Below, in pieces: positions 1-6,710 of a DNA stretch of 11,665 nucleotides. This DNA is from Gemmatimonadota bacterium. Lineage in GTDB: Bacteria > Latescibacterota > UBA2968 > UBA8231. The stretch covers positions 1 through 11,665 of the forward strand of contig JAPPEF010000356.1 in the NCBI GenBank assembly GCA_028875335.1, given 5' to 3'. The number at the start of each line of letters is the position of its first letter. The first letter of the stretch is position 1. The position numbers and the translations under genes are program-made. A model generated the notes under the pieces. That model did no database searches. It was not told where the DNA came from and worked only from the letters and a program-made list of their open reading frames with translations.

Positions 1-2155
1 TCGGCAAATAGCTCTCGCTCCACTCGCTCCAGCCGACAAACGCCAGTTCGCCGTCTTTGGCAAAACTCGACCGCGGTGCCCGGCGCAGCTTCCTGCCGTC
101 CTCGTCCACCAGACCGTCGCCGTCGTTGTCGATCAGATCAATCCGATCCTCGTCGGTGAGTCCGTCGCCGTCGTCGTCGGTGCGCGAGGCGTGTTGCTGG
201 CTGGCGGGCAGGGTCTGCCAGATCTCCCAGGCCGTCCACTCCAAGGCGATCTCATCGTAGACTTCTTTTGATACTTCCGTGCGCTCTTCGTTGCCAGCGA
301 CGGTCACGACCTGATAGTATGTGAAGTTGGTGTCGGTCTGCTCAGAGGTGCGGGTCTGGATCTGCAAGCGAACATCCGGGTGAAGATCCAGCGGCTCGAT
401 CCGCTCGCTCGCTTGACCGGTGAGCGGATCGGTCTCGCGAACGATGACATCGCCTTCCCAGGCGATGCGCGGCAGGGTTTTGCGAATGAAGTTGCCGCGC
501 GAATCCGTCAGTGTAATCGGCGGTGAGTACGCCCATACGCTGACTGGGTATCCCTCGCCGTAGAGCTGGACCTCGCCCAACGTCGCCAGATGGCCGTACT
601 GACCCGAAACTTCCCCGGTGACGTCAATGTCGCGAATCTGTAGAAAGCGAATCTTGCGATAGGGGAAGTTCTCTTGAAAAATGCGCACTATCGGCGTGTG
701 GTTATCGACGTGCTCCTCGCTGATGATGTTGTCCCACTTGAGCGCTTCTTCGAGTTGGGGAAAGTCTTCGCGGTCGTCCATACTCACGGGTTTGAGCAGC
801 GTGCCGTCGGAAACCAAGATGTCCGGCCCTAAGAAGGCTCCATAGTGGCTCTGGTTGATGCGCTTGTTGACCACCGAGAGATTGTCGACCCAGAACACGG
901 CTCCTAAGTCGTACCAAGCCGTGCCCTTGTCGTAAATCGGCGACCACGTATTGGCCTGCCACTCCGAGTCATACAGCCCATCCGTGGCCAAATGGGGCGC
1001 ACCCAGAGCACCGTTTTCAAACGAAGCCCCCCCGCGCCTTTCGGGTTGCAGCGCGTAGTTGTCGCCTTTAGCCCAAACCTGAACCTCGGCAATTCGGGGA
1101 ACCTCTTTGCTGTAGTAGAGAAGCGGACCGCGTTTTTCCTCGGGTAGGTTTTGATACTTTTCTGCGGCCTTCTGGTTGTCGTCATCCTCGATTTCGACGA
1201 GCAACCCGCCGGCAGTCTGGCGCTGATAAATAAGCGCACCGCGCTGATCTTGGGGCAATGCTTCATAGGCAAGACGTGCCTCTTCGCCCGTACCCAAAAA
1301 GGCGTCGTGCCAGAGGTCTGAATCCGTAATTTTAATGCGGACGTAATGGATGAAGGCACCGCTGATATCGGGCCGACCATCCAAGTCCCAGTCAGCTCGA
1401 TCTAGCGGCCAGAGCGGAAAAGTCATTTGCACATAACGCCCTTCGGTGCCGGGTACCGGAACCAGCGTCCCTGCACCGGTTTCACCCCCTACACCACCGG
1501 TAGAGACTTGCCCGATGAGGGAAAACTTGAGCTTGTTACCTAAAGGAAAGGGAAAGCGCTCGCCCATCGAGGCGAAAAGCGCAAAGGACTTGACTGGCTC
1601 GCCGAGAAACTCGTCCTCGAACTGACCAGCGGGAAAGATAATCGTCAGGCTGTCGGCAAAAACCAACCGTCCTAGATCAATCTCGATTTCCCAGTTGCGC
1701 AGGCCGTCGAGATGGAAGTCACCGGGGCGAGTCAAGCGGCTCGCAAAACTGATCGGCGTGTCCGGTTCCCAGAAGGTGCTCAAGTCGCCATCAATGATAT
1801 TATTGGCCAAGGCATCGTTGGATTTGGCCGTCGCACCCCCAGAGACTAGATCGCCGCCAGCGCGGACCAAATCGGGATAGGTGAAATCGACAGCCGTCGG
1901 AGCCACGTTGATATTGCGGCGGAAGAATACCGGCCGCAGCCCATCGGCCTCTACCTGAAGAATATCCGCATCGCCGATTGACACATTCAATTGGGAGACC
2001 AAGTCGTTCTGATAAATCCAGTTCTCCCAGTGCGAGGCCCGATCCACGCGAATCGAATTGCCGAAAAGTCTATAGGCATCCGTTTGGGCCACACAGAAGC
2101 TAGGCAGAGATAATGCAGCTAAGAGAGCTATCTGCCACTTTAGTAATTGTTTCAT
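1..2155 (-). CDS. secreted discoidin-like protein with Ca-binding DxDxDG repeats (C-terminus beyond window)
   Basis: The frame is open without a stop from the ATG at 2155 to the left edge, 718 residues seen, so the gene is cut by the window. Residues 1-23 are a signal peptide (basic start, hydrophobic core, C-V-A before Q24), so the product is exported. Residues about 85-280 look like a discoidin (F5/8 type C)-like fold: NIIDGDLSTFWEPD at 119-132, then a WEIEIDLG strand near 155. A second such unit covers about 356-534 (ATDGLYDSEWQ at 390-400, WYDLG near 414, LGEVQLYGEG at 526-535). Between them lies a duplicated YxxLPxxxRG motif (297-306, 334-343). Residues 660-670 and 676-686 are DDDGDGLTDED and DNDGDGLVDED, thrombospondin type 3/EF-hand-like calcium loops. 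Discoidin folds commonly bind carbohydrate, but no substrate can be named. A sigma-54-like promoter precedes it. The domain calls are by eye; the reading frame itself is sure. Confidence 0.88.
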   Translation of the reverse strand, partial: MKQLLKWQIALLAALSLPSFCVAQTDAYRLFGNSIRVDRASHWENWIYQNDLVSQLNVSIGDADILQVEADGLRPVFFRRNINVAPTAVDFTYPDLVRAGGDLVSGGATAKSNDALANNIIDGDLSTFWEPDTPISFASRLTRPGDFHLDGLRNWEIEIDLGRLVFADSLTIIFPAGQFEDEFLGEPVKSFALFASMGERFPFPLGNKLKFSLIGQVSTGGVGGETGAGTLVPVPGTEGRYVQMTFPLWPLDRADWDLDGRPDISGAFIHYVRIKITDSDLWHDAFLGTGEEARLAYEALPQDQRGALIYQRQTAGGLLVEIEDDDNQKAAEKYQNLPEEKRGPLLYYSKEVPRIAEVQVWAKGDNYALQPERRGGASFENGALGAPHLATDGLYDSEWQANTWSPIYDKGTAWYDLGAVFWVDNLSVVNKRINQSHYGAFLGPDILVSDGTLLKPVSMDDREDFPQLEEALKWDNIISEEHVDNHTPIVRIFQENFPYRKIRFLQIRDIDVTGEVSGQYGHLATLGEVQLYGEGYPVSVWAYSPPITLTDSRGNFIRKTLPRIAWEGDVIVRETDPLTGQASERIEPLDLHPDVRLQIQTRTSEQTDTNFTYYQVVTVAGNEERTEVSKEVYDEIALEWTAWEIWQTLPASQQHASRTDDDGDGLTDEDRIDLIDNDGDGLVDEDGRKLRRAPRSSFAKDGELAFVGWSEWSESYLP
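98..178 (-). repeat. two calcium-loop repeats encoded 48 bp apart
   Basis: Codons at 178-146 give DDDGDGLTDED and codons at 130-98 give DNDGDGLVDED, inside the secreted protein. The Asp spacing is that of thrombospondin type 3 or dockerin-like calcium-binding loops. In secreted bacterial proteins such loops often act as rigid calcium-stabilised linkers between domains, so more sequence beyond the left edge is expected. Confidence 0.7.
1106..1285 (-). repeat. internal duplication YxxLPxxxRGxL(I/L)Y
   Basis: Residues 291-314 of the secreted protein (YEALPQDQRGALIY at 297-310) and residues 328-350 (YQNLPEEKRGPLLY at 334-347) align without gaps at a 37-residue offset. A weaker third relative, WQTLPASQQHA at 646-656, precedes the calcium loops. 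The copies sit in the linker between the two discoidin-like units. Their role is unknown. Confidence 0.6.
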
Positions 2156-2238
2156 AGCATTTCTTTTCTTTCCGCACCTGACCTTACGTCGAGACTCTGT
2201 ATCTTGTAATTCACTTGAAACGGTATGTATATAGGTAT

Positions 2239-2255
2239 TAGCATGTTTCGTACCA
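2239..2255 (-). promoter_or_regulatory. sigma-54 (-24/-12) promoter of the secreted gene
   Basis: Minus strand reads TGGTACGAAACATGCTA. Against the sigma-54 consensus TGGCACG-N4-TTGCW it keeps the essential GG and GC and the exact 10-bp interval between them, and differs at two positions only (C to T in the -24 box, T to A in the -12 box). Transcription would start near 2230, leaving a leader of about 75 nt. The neighbouring upstream gene encodes a sigma-54 activator with an intact GAFTGA loop, which makes the match more credible than the sequence alone. Confidence 0.62.
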
Positions 2256-2272
2256 CACAGCAGATCCTGCAC

Positions 2273-2305
2273 AAAAAAATCCTTTAGGATATGCCCTAAA
2301 GGATT
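2273..2305 (-). terminator. intrinsic terminator ending the regulator transcript
   Basis: Arms 2278-2288 (AATCCTTTAGG on the plus strand) and 2295-2305 (CCTAAAGGATT) are perfectly complementary over 11 bp with a 6-nt loop. In the minus-strand direction the stem runs straight into T residues (2277-2273, seven T in a row counting the end of the stem). It lies after the regulator stop (2491) and before the sigma-54-like promoter (2255), so it would stop read-through into the secreted gene. An operator role for the palindrome is possible but the T-tract favours termination. Confidence 0.75.
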
Positions 2306-2314
2306 GGAAAACAT

Positions 2315-2335
2315 AGTTTTATATAGCGTAAAACT
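2315..2335. repeat. short inverted repeat AGTTTTA / TAAAACT
   Basis: Perfect 7-bp arms (2315-2321 and 2329-2335) around a 7-nt spacer, between the palindrome array and the terminator. It may be a protein-binding site or chance pairing in AT-rich DNA. No known motif was recognised. Confidence 0.35.
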
Positions 2336-2388
2336 TCTTTTTCTCAGGCGTGACGTCCGTCGTCGTTACAAGTTGATCTAAAAGATTT

Positions 2389-2443
2389 CGTATTTAATAC
2401 GACTTTTTCCGTATTTAATACGATTCTCTTCGTATTTAATACG
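2389..2443. promoter_or_regulatory. three-copy palindrome array, probable activator (enhancer) sites
   Basis: CGTATTTAATACG occurs at 2389-2401, 2410-2422 and 2431-2443. Each is a 6-bp inverted repeat around a central T; copies 1 and 3 extend to TCGTATTTAATACGA. The period is exactly 21 bp, two helical turns, so all three sites face the same side of the DNA. The 8-bp gaps are similar but not identical (actttttc, attctctt, acttttca), so the cores are better conserved than the gaps. The array begins 48 bp after the stop of the sigma-54 activator gene and lies about 160-215 bp upstream of the predicted sigma-54 start, the usual enhancer position for NtrC-family proteins. The best candidate binder is the product of 5640-2491. 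Confidence 0.7.
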
Positions 2444-2490
2444 ACTTTTCACCAACAGCGCAATGGTCACAGTTGGTCGCGGCCTCCCCT

Positions 2491-5400
2491 TTAAGACCTT
2501 TTCTTCGGTCGTTGCAGCCCGAACACGCGCATGCGGGAACGCAGTCGCTCCGGGTTCATGCCCAACAAGCGCGCCGCACCCCGCTCTCCATAGATCCTCC
2601 CCTCGGAGACTTGGAGCGCCTCCACGATTTGCTGTTTCTCGTCTTTGAATTTGGCTTCAACCGGCGGCTCAAACGGCCCCTCTTTGGCCTCGTCTTCAGC
2701 AGTCAGCGGCACATCCTCCACCTGAATGACCTCCCCTTGGCACAGCACCACCGCTCGCCGGATCAGATGCTCTAACTCGCGCACATTCCCCGGCCACGCG
2801 TACGCCTGCAAATGCTTCACCACTCTATCGCCCAAAGCTGGCACAGGTCGCTGCAGACTTTGGGCGTACCGACGCGCAAAATGCGCCGCCAAGAGCGGGA
2901 TGTCCTCCCGACGCTCCCGCAGCGGCGGCAGCTTCACCGGCCACACACTCAAGCGGTAAAACAGATCTTCCCGGAACGTCCCCGCCTCAATGGCCTCTTT
3001 CAGATCCTTGTTAGTCGCCGCAATCACCCGCACATCCACCGGGATCGACTGCTCGCCACCGACGCGGGTCAGGTAGTGATTCTCCAGGATGCGGAGCAGT
3101 GCTCGTTGGGCTTCCAACGGCAAATCGCCGATTTCATCGAGGAACAAGGTGCCGTAGTTCGCTCGCTCAAAACAGCCGATATGCCGCTTCACGGCACCAG
3201 TAAAGGCCCCTCGCTCGTGGCCGAACAGCTCGCTCTCGATCAGCCCAGCGGGCAGGGAGCCGCAATTGAGCGCGACAAAGGGCTGCCCCCGGCGTCGGCT
3301 CAGGTTGTGGATCCTCTGAGCGAGGACGCCCTTGCCAACACCAGTCTCACCCATCACCAGCATCGTCATATCGGTCTCGGCCATCTGTGCGACCTCTTCT
3401 AGGAGCTGAGTCATGGCTTGGCTCTGGCTGAGAAAATCCTGATCCGCATACCGCAGCATGTGTTCTAAACGCTGGAGGCGTACGTTCTTCTCGTCGGCAA
3501 ACACCTGTACGTCAAGGGTGGCGACTTCCGACATGAGGCCATCCCGATCTAAAGCCCGTACCTCAAAGCGGAACTGGCCAGCCGGTACGCCGTTGTACGA
3601 CACGCTGTTGGAAGACGTGAACGCACTCCACTCTTCTGCCGGCCGGTGGCCAACGAGCCGATGGCTGTAGCGCATCTGCTCGGCCCCGCTGCGGAAGCTG
3701 AGGCCCTGGAAGTGGAACTGAATCTCAGGGGTGCTATCTGGGCAGGACACGGCTTGGGGCATCTCCAATAGACGCCCTGCCACAACTTGGCGGATCACGA
3801 TACCCGGGGGCGTATTGCCAGGCTGGTACGCAATCAGTCCCGCCCGCGTCCCAAACCACAACCGGCCCCGACTATCGCGCAGGATGGTCTCGACGATATT
3901 CTCCAGAGTGGATTTGCCTAAACGGATGCTCTGAAACACTCGACCATCGTACTTCAGCACGCCTCCGCCGCTCGTCCCAATCCACAGACACCCCTGTTGA
4001 GGGTCGGCCGTCAGAGCCAGAATGCCATTGACGGACAGATCGCCCTGGTCCGCTGTAAACCGACGCGCCTGTTGGGTGCGGTAGTCAAAGGCGAAAAGGC
4101 CGTTGGCCGTCCCAACCCAAAGCGCATCCTCGTAATCGCACAATGCACTTACGTAAGCGACGGTTTCTATTCCAGCCATATCAGACGCGTGAAAATGGCC
4201 ATCTTTGTAATAGTACAGAGCCGGCGTCGCCCCATAGCTACCGACCCACAAGGTGCCTTCGCTATCCTGCAACACGACTCGGCAATTAACAGGTCCCTGC
4301 TTCTCCGCTATAAAACGGTCGTCTTCTATCCTTCCCAAACGTCCCTCGGAAGTGCCGACCTTTATGCCCCCTTCTTGGTCTGGGTATAGCTTAACTTCTT
4401 CGTAGTCGTAGCAGTTGTCTTTTGTCACCTCGATCACTTGGGCTTCTTTCCCCACTCCCTTAATTACTTTGCCCTCGGGGCTCCCATGCCAGACTTGCCC
4501 TTGGCGGTCTATCGCCAACGCCGAGACCTTGTGCACGGTCTCCACTGAGCGAATCCGACCGTCTTCAAGACAGGCTAGGCCTCCCATCGTGCCGATCCAG
4601 ATCCGACCTTGGTGGTCTTCTCTTAGCTGGTGGACCTCGCGGTCGGGCAGGCCGTCGGCTCCAGTGTATAACTGGACACTGACCGGATCGCAAAAAACTA
4701 GCCCACCGCCCCACAATCCCACCCAGATATTTCCTTCGCGGTCTTCGTAAGTCAGCCGCGCCTCCGAAAAGTGAACATCCGGCAAACCGGCCGAGAACGA
4801 ATGCCAGTCGGCTCCGTCGTACACTAGCACGCCCTGACGAGCTATCCACAACCGGCCTTTATCGTCCAAGCGCACATGGCGCGTACCGTGATTTACGGCC
4901 TCCGTCCCCTCGATAGCCGCGTCTGCCTCGATGAGGTCGAGCTGTTGGCTGTCTGAATCGTAGCGGCCTATCACGACTTCGGTACCAACGTAGCGAAAGG
5001 CGATCCACAGAGGGCCGGAGGCGTCTTGAGCGAATTTCCACGGCCACTGCATTGCACCGTTCTTCGCGCTTATGCGCCGACCGTCTAGGCTGACGGTCCC
5101 CAGTTGCTGCGTCGCCAGCCACGTCGTACCTGTTGTGTCGGTGACCATGTCGTACACCCACCCTAGCGGCTGACCTGCAATTTCTGTCACGCACTCTACG
5201 CATCGCCCCTCGACAAACCAGCCTATCCCAGCGTCGGTCAGCACTCGCATCGAACCATCGGCTTGGGGTTGCAGGCTCATTATGTCGTTGGAAGGCAGCC
5301 CGTGCTCGGTGGTGTACACTTGAAAACCACGCCCGTCGTATGCAGCTATCCCGCCTCCCAGCGTACCGAAGAGCAGTCGCCCGTCCTGGTCCTCGGCGAT

Positions 5401-5640
5401 GCTCATTACCGTGAGACTAGGTAGTCCATCCGACAGACCAAAGGTATCGAAATGCGCTCCGTCGAATCGACTTACGCCGCCGTCGGCCGTGGCGACCCAG
5501 AGCAGGCCGCGTTGATCTTGGTAGATGTCTTCCACCTGCATCCCAGCCAACCCGTCGAAAACCGTGTACTGGTGCCCTAGGATGCGATCAAAGGGGCTTC
5601 TCTGTCTTGGGGGTCTTGCGGGTCCGCTCGCGTCGTTCAC
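2491..5640 (-). CDS. 14-blade propeller / Y_Y_Y / sigma-54 AAA+ / Fis-HTH one-component regulator
   Basis: 1049 residues, GTG start with GAAGG five bases upstream. Fourteen Reg_prop blades (W-V/I-G/A-T ... DG) begin near 48, 89, 133, 172, 211, 264, 305, 347, 383, 426, 464, 507, 552 and 594, fitting two 7-bladed propellers. A Y_Y_Y domain covers about 638-714 and a short helical linker 718-745. The sigma-54 AAA+ domain follows: Walker A GETGVGKG (764-771), sigma-54-contact loop GAFTGA (811-816), Walker B TLFLDE (831-836), sensor I AATN (874-877), FREDLFYRL (889-897), WPGNVREL (949-956). A Fis-type HTH lies at about 1013-1040. No signal peptide, membrane span, histidine kinase or receiver is visible, so the whole chain, sensor included, should be cytoplasmic. 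The family opens sigma-54 promoters by ATP hydrolysis. The propellers probably bind a ligand or partner protein, unknown. It lies 32 bp after the purM-like gene, likely the same operon. Confidence 0.93.
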   Translation of the reverse strand: MNDASGPARPPRQRSPFDRILGHQYTVFDGLAGMQVEDIYQDQRGLLWVATADGGVSRFDGAHFDTFGLSDGLPSLTVMSIAEDQDGRLLFGTLGGGIAAYDGRGFQVYTTEHGLPSNDIMSLQPQADGSMRVLTDAGIGWFVEGRCVECVTEIAGQPLGWVYDMVTDTTGTTWLATQQLGTVSLDGRRISAKNGAMQWPWKFAQDASGPLWIAFRYVGTEVVIGRYDSDSQQLDLIEADAAIEGTEAVNHGTRHVRLDDKGRLWIARQGVLVYDGADWHSFSAGLPDVHFSEARLTYEDREGNIWVGLWGGGLVFCDPVSVQLYTGADGLPDREVHQLREDHQGRIWIGTMGGLACLEDGRIRSVETVHKVSALAIDRQGQVWHGSPEGKVIKGVGKEAQVIEVTKDNCYDYEEVKLYPDQEGGIKVGTSEGRLGRIEDDRFIAEKQGPVNCRVVLQDSEGTLWVGSYGATPALYYYKDGHFHASDMAGIETVAYVSALCDYEDALWVGTANGLFAFDYRTQQARRFTADQGDLSVNGILALTADPQQGCLWIGTSGGGVLKYDGRVFQSIRLGKSTLENIVETILRDSRGRLWFGTRAGLIAYQPGNTPPGIVIRQVVAGRLLEMPQAVSCPDSTPEIQFHFQGLSFRSGAEQMRYSHRLVGHRPAEEWSAFTSSNSVSYNGVPAGQFRFEVRALDRDGLMSEVATLDVQVFADEKNVRLQRLEHMLRYADQDFLSQSQAMTQLLEEVAQMAETDMTMLVMGETGVGKGVLAQRIHNLSRRRGQPFVALNCGSLPAGLIESELFGHERGAFTGAVKRHIGCFERANYGTLFLDEIGDLPLEAQRALLRILENHYLTRVGGEQSIPVDVRVIAATNKDLKEAIEAGTFREDLFYRLSVWPVKLPPLRERREDIPLLAAHFARRYAQSLQRPVPALGDRVVKHLQAYAWPGNVRELEHLIRRAVVLCQGEVIQVEDVPLTAEDEAKEGPFEPPVEAKFKDEKQQIVEALQVSEGRIYGERGAARLLGMNPERLRSRMRVFGLQRPKKRS

Positions 5641-5672
5641 CTACGCCTTCTCTTTTCTAAAATTATGATAGT

Positions 5673-6710
5673 TTACCAAGCGAGTGCCCCCTGCAAGGCG
5701 ACCTCTTGCTCGCCAGCGACGATTTCCCCGAGCCGATAAGCCCGGCAGTCTTGGGCCGCTAAGTGAGCCAGGACCTGTTCCACGGCCTCGGGCGCGACCA
5801 CCAGCGCCATGCCCACCCCCATGTTAAACGTGCGCAGCATGTCCGCTTCCTCTAAGTCGCCTGCTGCGCGCAAGGTGCGGAAGACCGGCGGGATCTGTAG
5901 AGCCGCCAAGTCGAGCTGGGCGTCGAGGCCCGGCGGCAAGATGCGGCTGAGATTGTCGCGGAGGCCGCCGCCGGTGATGTGGGCCATGCCGTGGAGGACG
6001 GGGTCGGTGAAAAGGCCGCGCACAGCCTGCAAGTAGCAAGTATGAGGTTTGAGCACCGCTTCGAGGAAGGATTCGCCGGCCACATCTGTGGTGAGCAGAT
6101 CGGGTTGCCGGTCTAAAAGGGCGCGGACCAGGGTGTAGCCGTTGGTGTGCAAACCGTTGGAAGCGAGCACCAAAACCTGATCGCCGGTCGCGATAGCCTG
6201 ACCGTCGATGATGTTGTCCTTATCGACGACGCCGATGACGCTGGCGGTCAGCACGTAGAGGCCGTTGGGGACCACGCCGGGCTGCACCGAGGTTTCGCCG
6301 CCGGTCAGGGTGCAGCCCTGTTGGCGGCAGGCGTCGGCCAAGGCTTCGACAAGGTCGTTGACAATGGCTCCATCCATCGCGCCGCATACGATGACGTCCT
6401 GGATCGAAATCGGCTCGGCACCCATGACGATGATGTCGTCGATGAGGTGGTTGACCATGTCGTAGCAGACCCCGCGATGGCGGCCGTGGGCAAAGGCCAA
6501 CTTTTGCTTGGACCCAGGCTCCTCGCTCTTGTGGACCAGCACTGGGTATGCGTAGCCGGGGAAGCGGGCGTCGAGCAGGGTGGCGAACGCGCCAATCCGG
6601 TTGAGTACGCGCGGGTCGGCGGTTTCCATGCTCTCGGCCATGGCGCGCTTGGCCGCATCGGTCTGATCTATATCGACGCCCGTGCTGGCATAGGAGAGGC
6701 GTTGGCTCAT
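5673..6710 (-). CDS. PurM-like (AIR synthase family) protein with altered nucleotide-binding loop
   Basis: 345 residues, the length of PurM (phosphoribosylformylglycinamidine cyclo-ligase, purine step 5). Family landmarks: LSYASTGVDID (5-15), MGAEP (96-100), GCTLTGGET (132-140), GLHTNGYTLVR (186-196), HITGGG (244-249), RTFNMGVGM (293-301). The loop that reads TDGVGTK in E. coli PurM is SEEPGSK here (62-68), so the Asp of DG is Glu and the following Gly is also Glu. The acidic stretch at 90-92 (IDD) replaces the usual ND. It may still be PurM or may act on another substrate. The ATG overlaps the stop of the enolase-family gene by 4 bp (ATGA), with AAGGA five bases upstream, so the two are translationally coupled. 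No other purine gene is nearby. A PurM-family fold is near certain; PurM activity is not. Confidence 0.85.
   Translation of the reverse strand: MSQRLSYASTGVDIDQTDAAKRAMAESMETADPRVLNRIGAFATLLDARFPGYAYPVLVHKSEEPGSKQKLAFAHGRHRGVCYDMVNHLIDDIIVMGAEPISIQDVIVCGAMDGAIVNDLVEALADACRQQGCTLTGGETSVQPGVVPNGLYVLTASVIGVVDKDNIIDGQAIATGDQVLVLASNGLHTNGYTLVRALLDRQPDLLTTDVAGESFLEAVLKPHTCYLQAVRGLFTDPVLHGMAHITGGGLRDNLSRILPPGLDAQLDLAALQIPPVFRTLRAAGDLEEADMLRTFNMGVGMALVVAPEAVEQVLAHLAAQDCRAYRLGEIVAGEQEVALQGALAW

Larger units (their letters stand above)
2156..2490. other. 335-bp AT-rich control region between regulator and secreted gene
   Basis: No open frame here looks coding. The region is visibly richer in A+T than its neighbours and, read on the minus strand, holds the three-palindrome array (2443-2389), an inverted repeat (2335-2315), an intrinsic terminator (2305-2273), a sigma-54-type promoter (2255-2239) and about 75 nt of leader before the ATG at 2155. 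A purine-rich stretch GGAAAGAAAAGAAA (2174-2161) ends 5 bp before that ATG and is the only ribosome-binding candidate; it is not a clean Shine-Dalgarno sequence. Confidence 0.75.

Noticed and set aside
904..1380. Minus-strand open frame of 158 codons in another frame
   Set aside because: It overlaps the long uninterrupted frame of the secreted protein that has the signal peptide and domain patterns.
2084..2104. Lipoprotein signal (Cys21 in LPSFC)
   Set aside because: The residues before the Cys do not fit a lipobox; C-V-A before Q24 is a better signal peptidase I site.
2389..2443. Three regular repeats considered as a CRISPR array
   Set aside because: The units are 13-bp palindromes with 8-bp similar gaps; repeats and spacers are far too short and no cas gene is present.
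2812..3402. Plus-strand open frame of 196 codons
   Set aside because: It lies wholly opposite the AAA+ domain of the regulator, whose motifs are intact on the minus strand; no homology or ribosome-binding site was seen.
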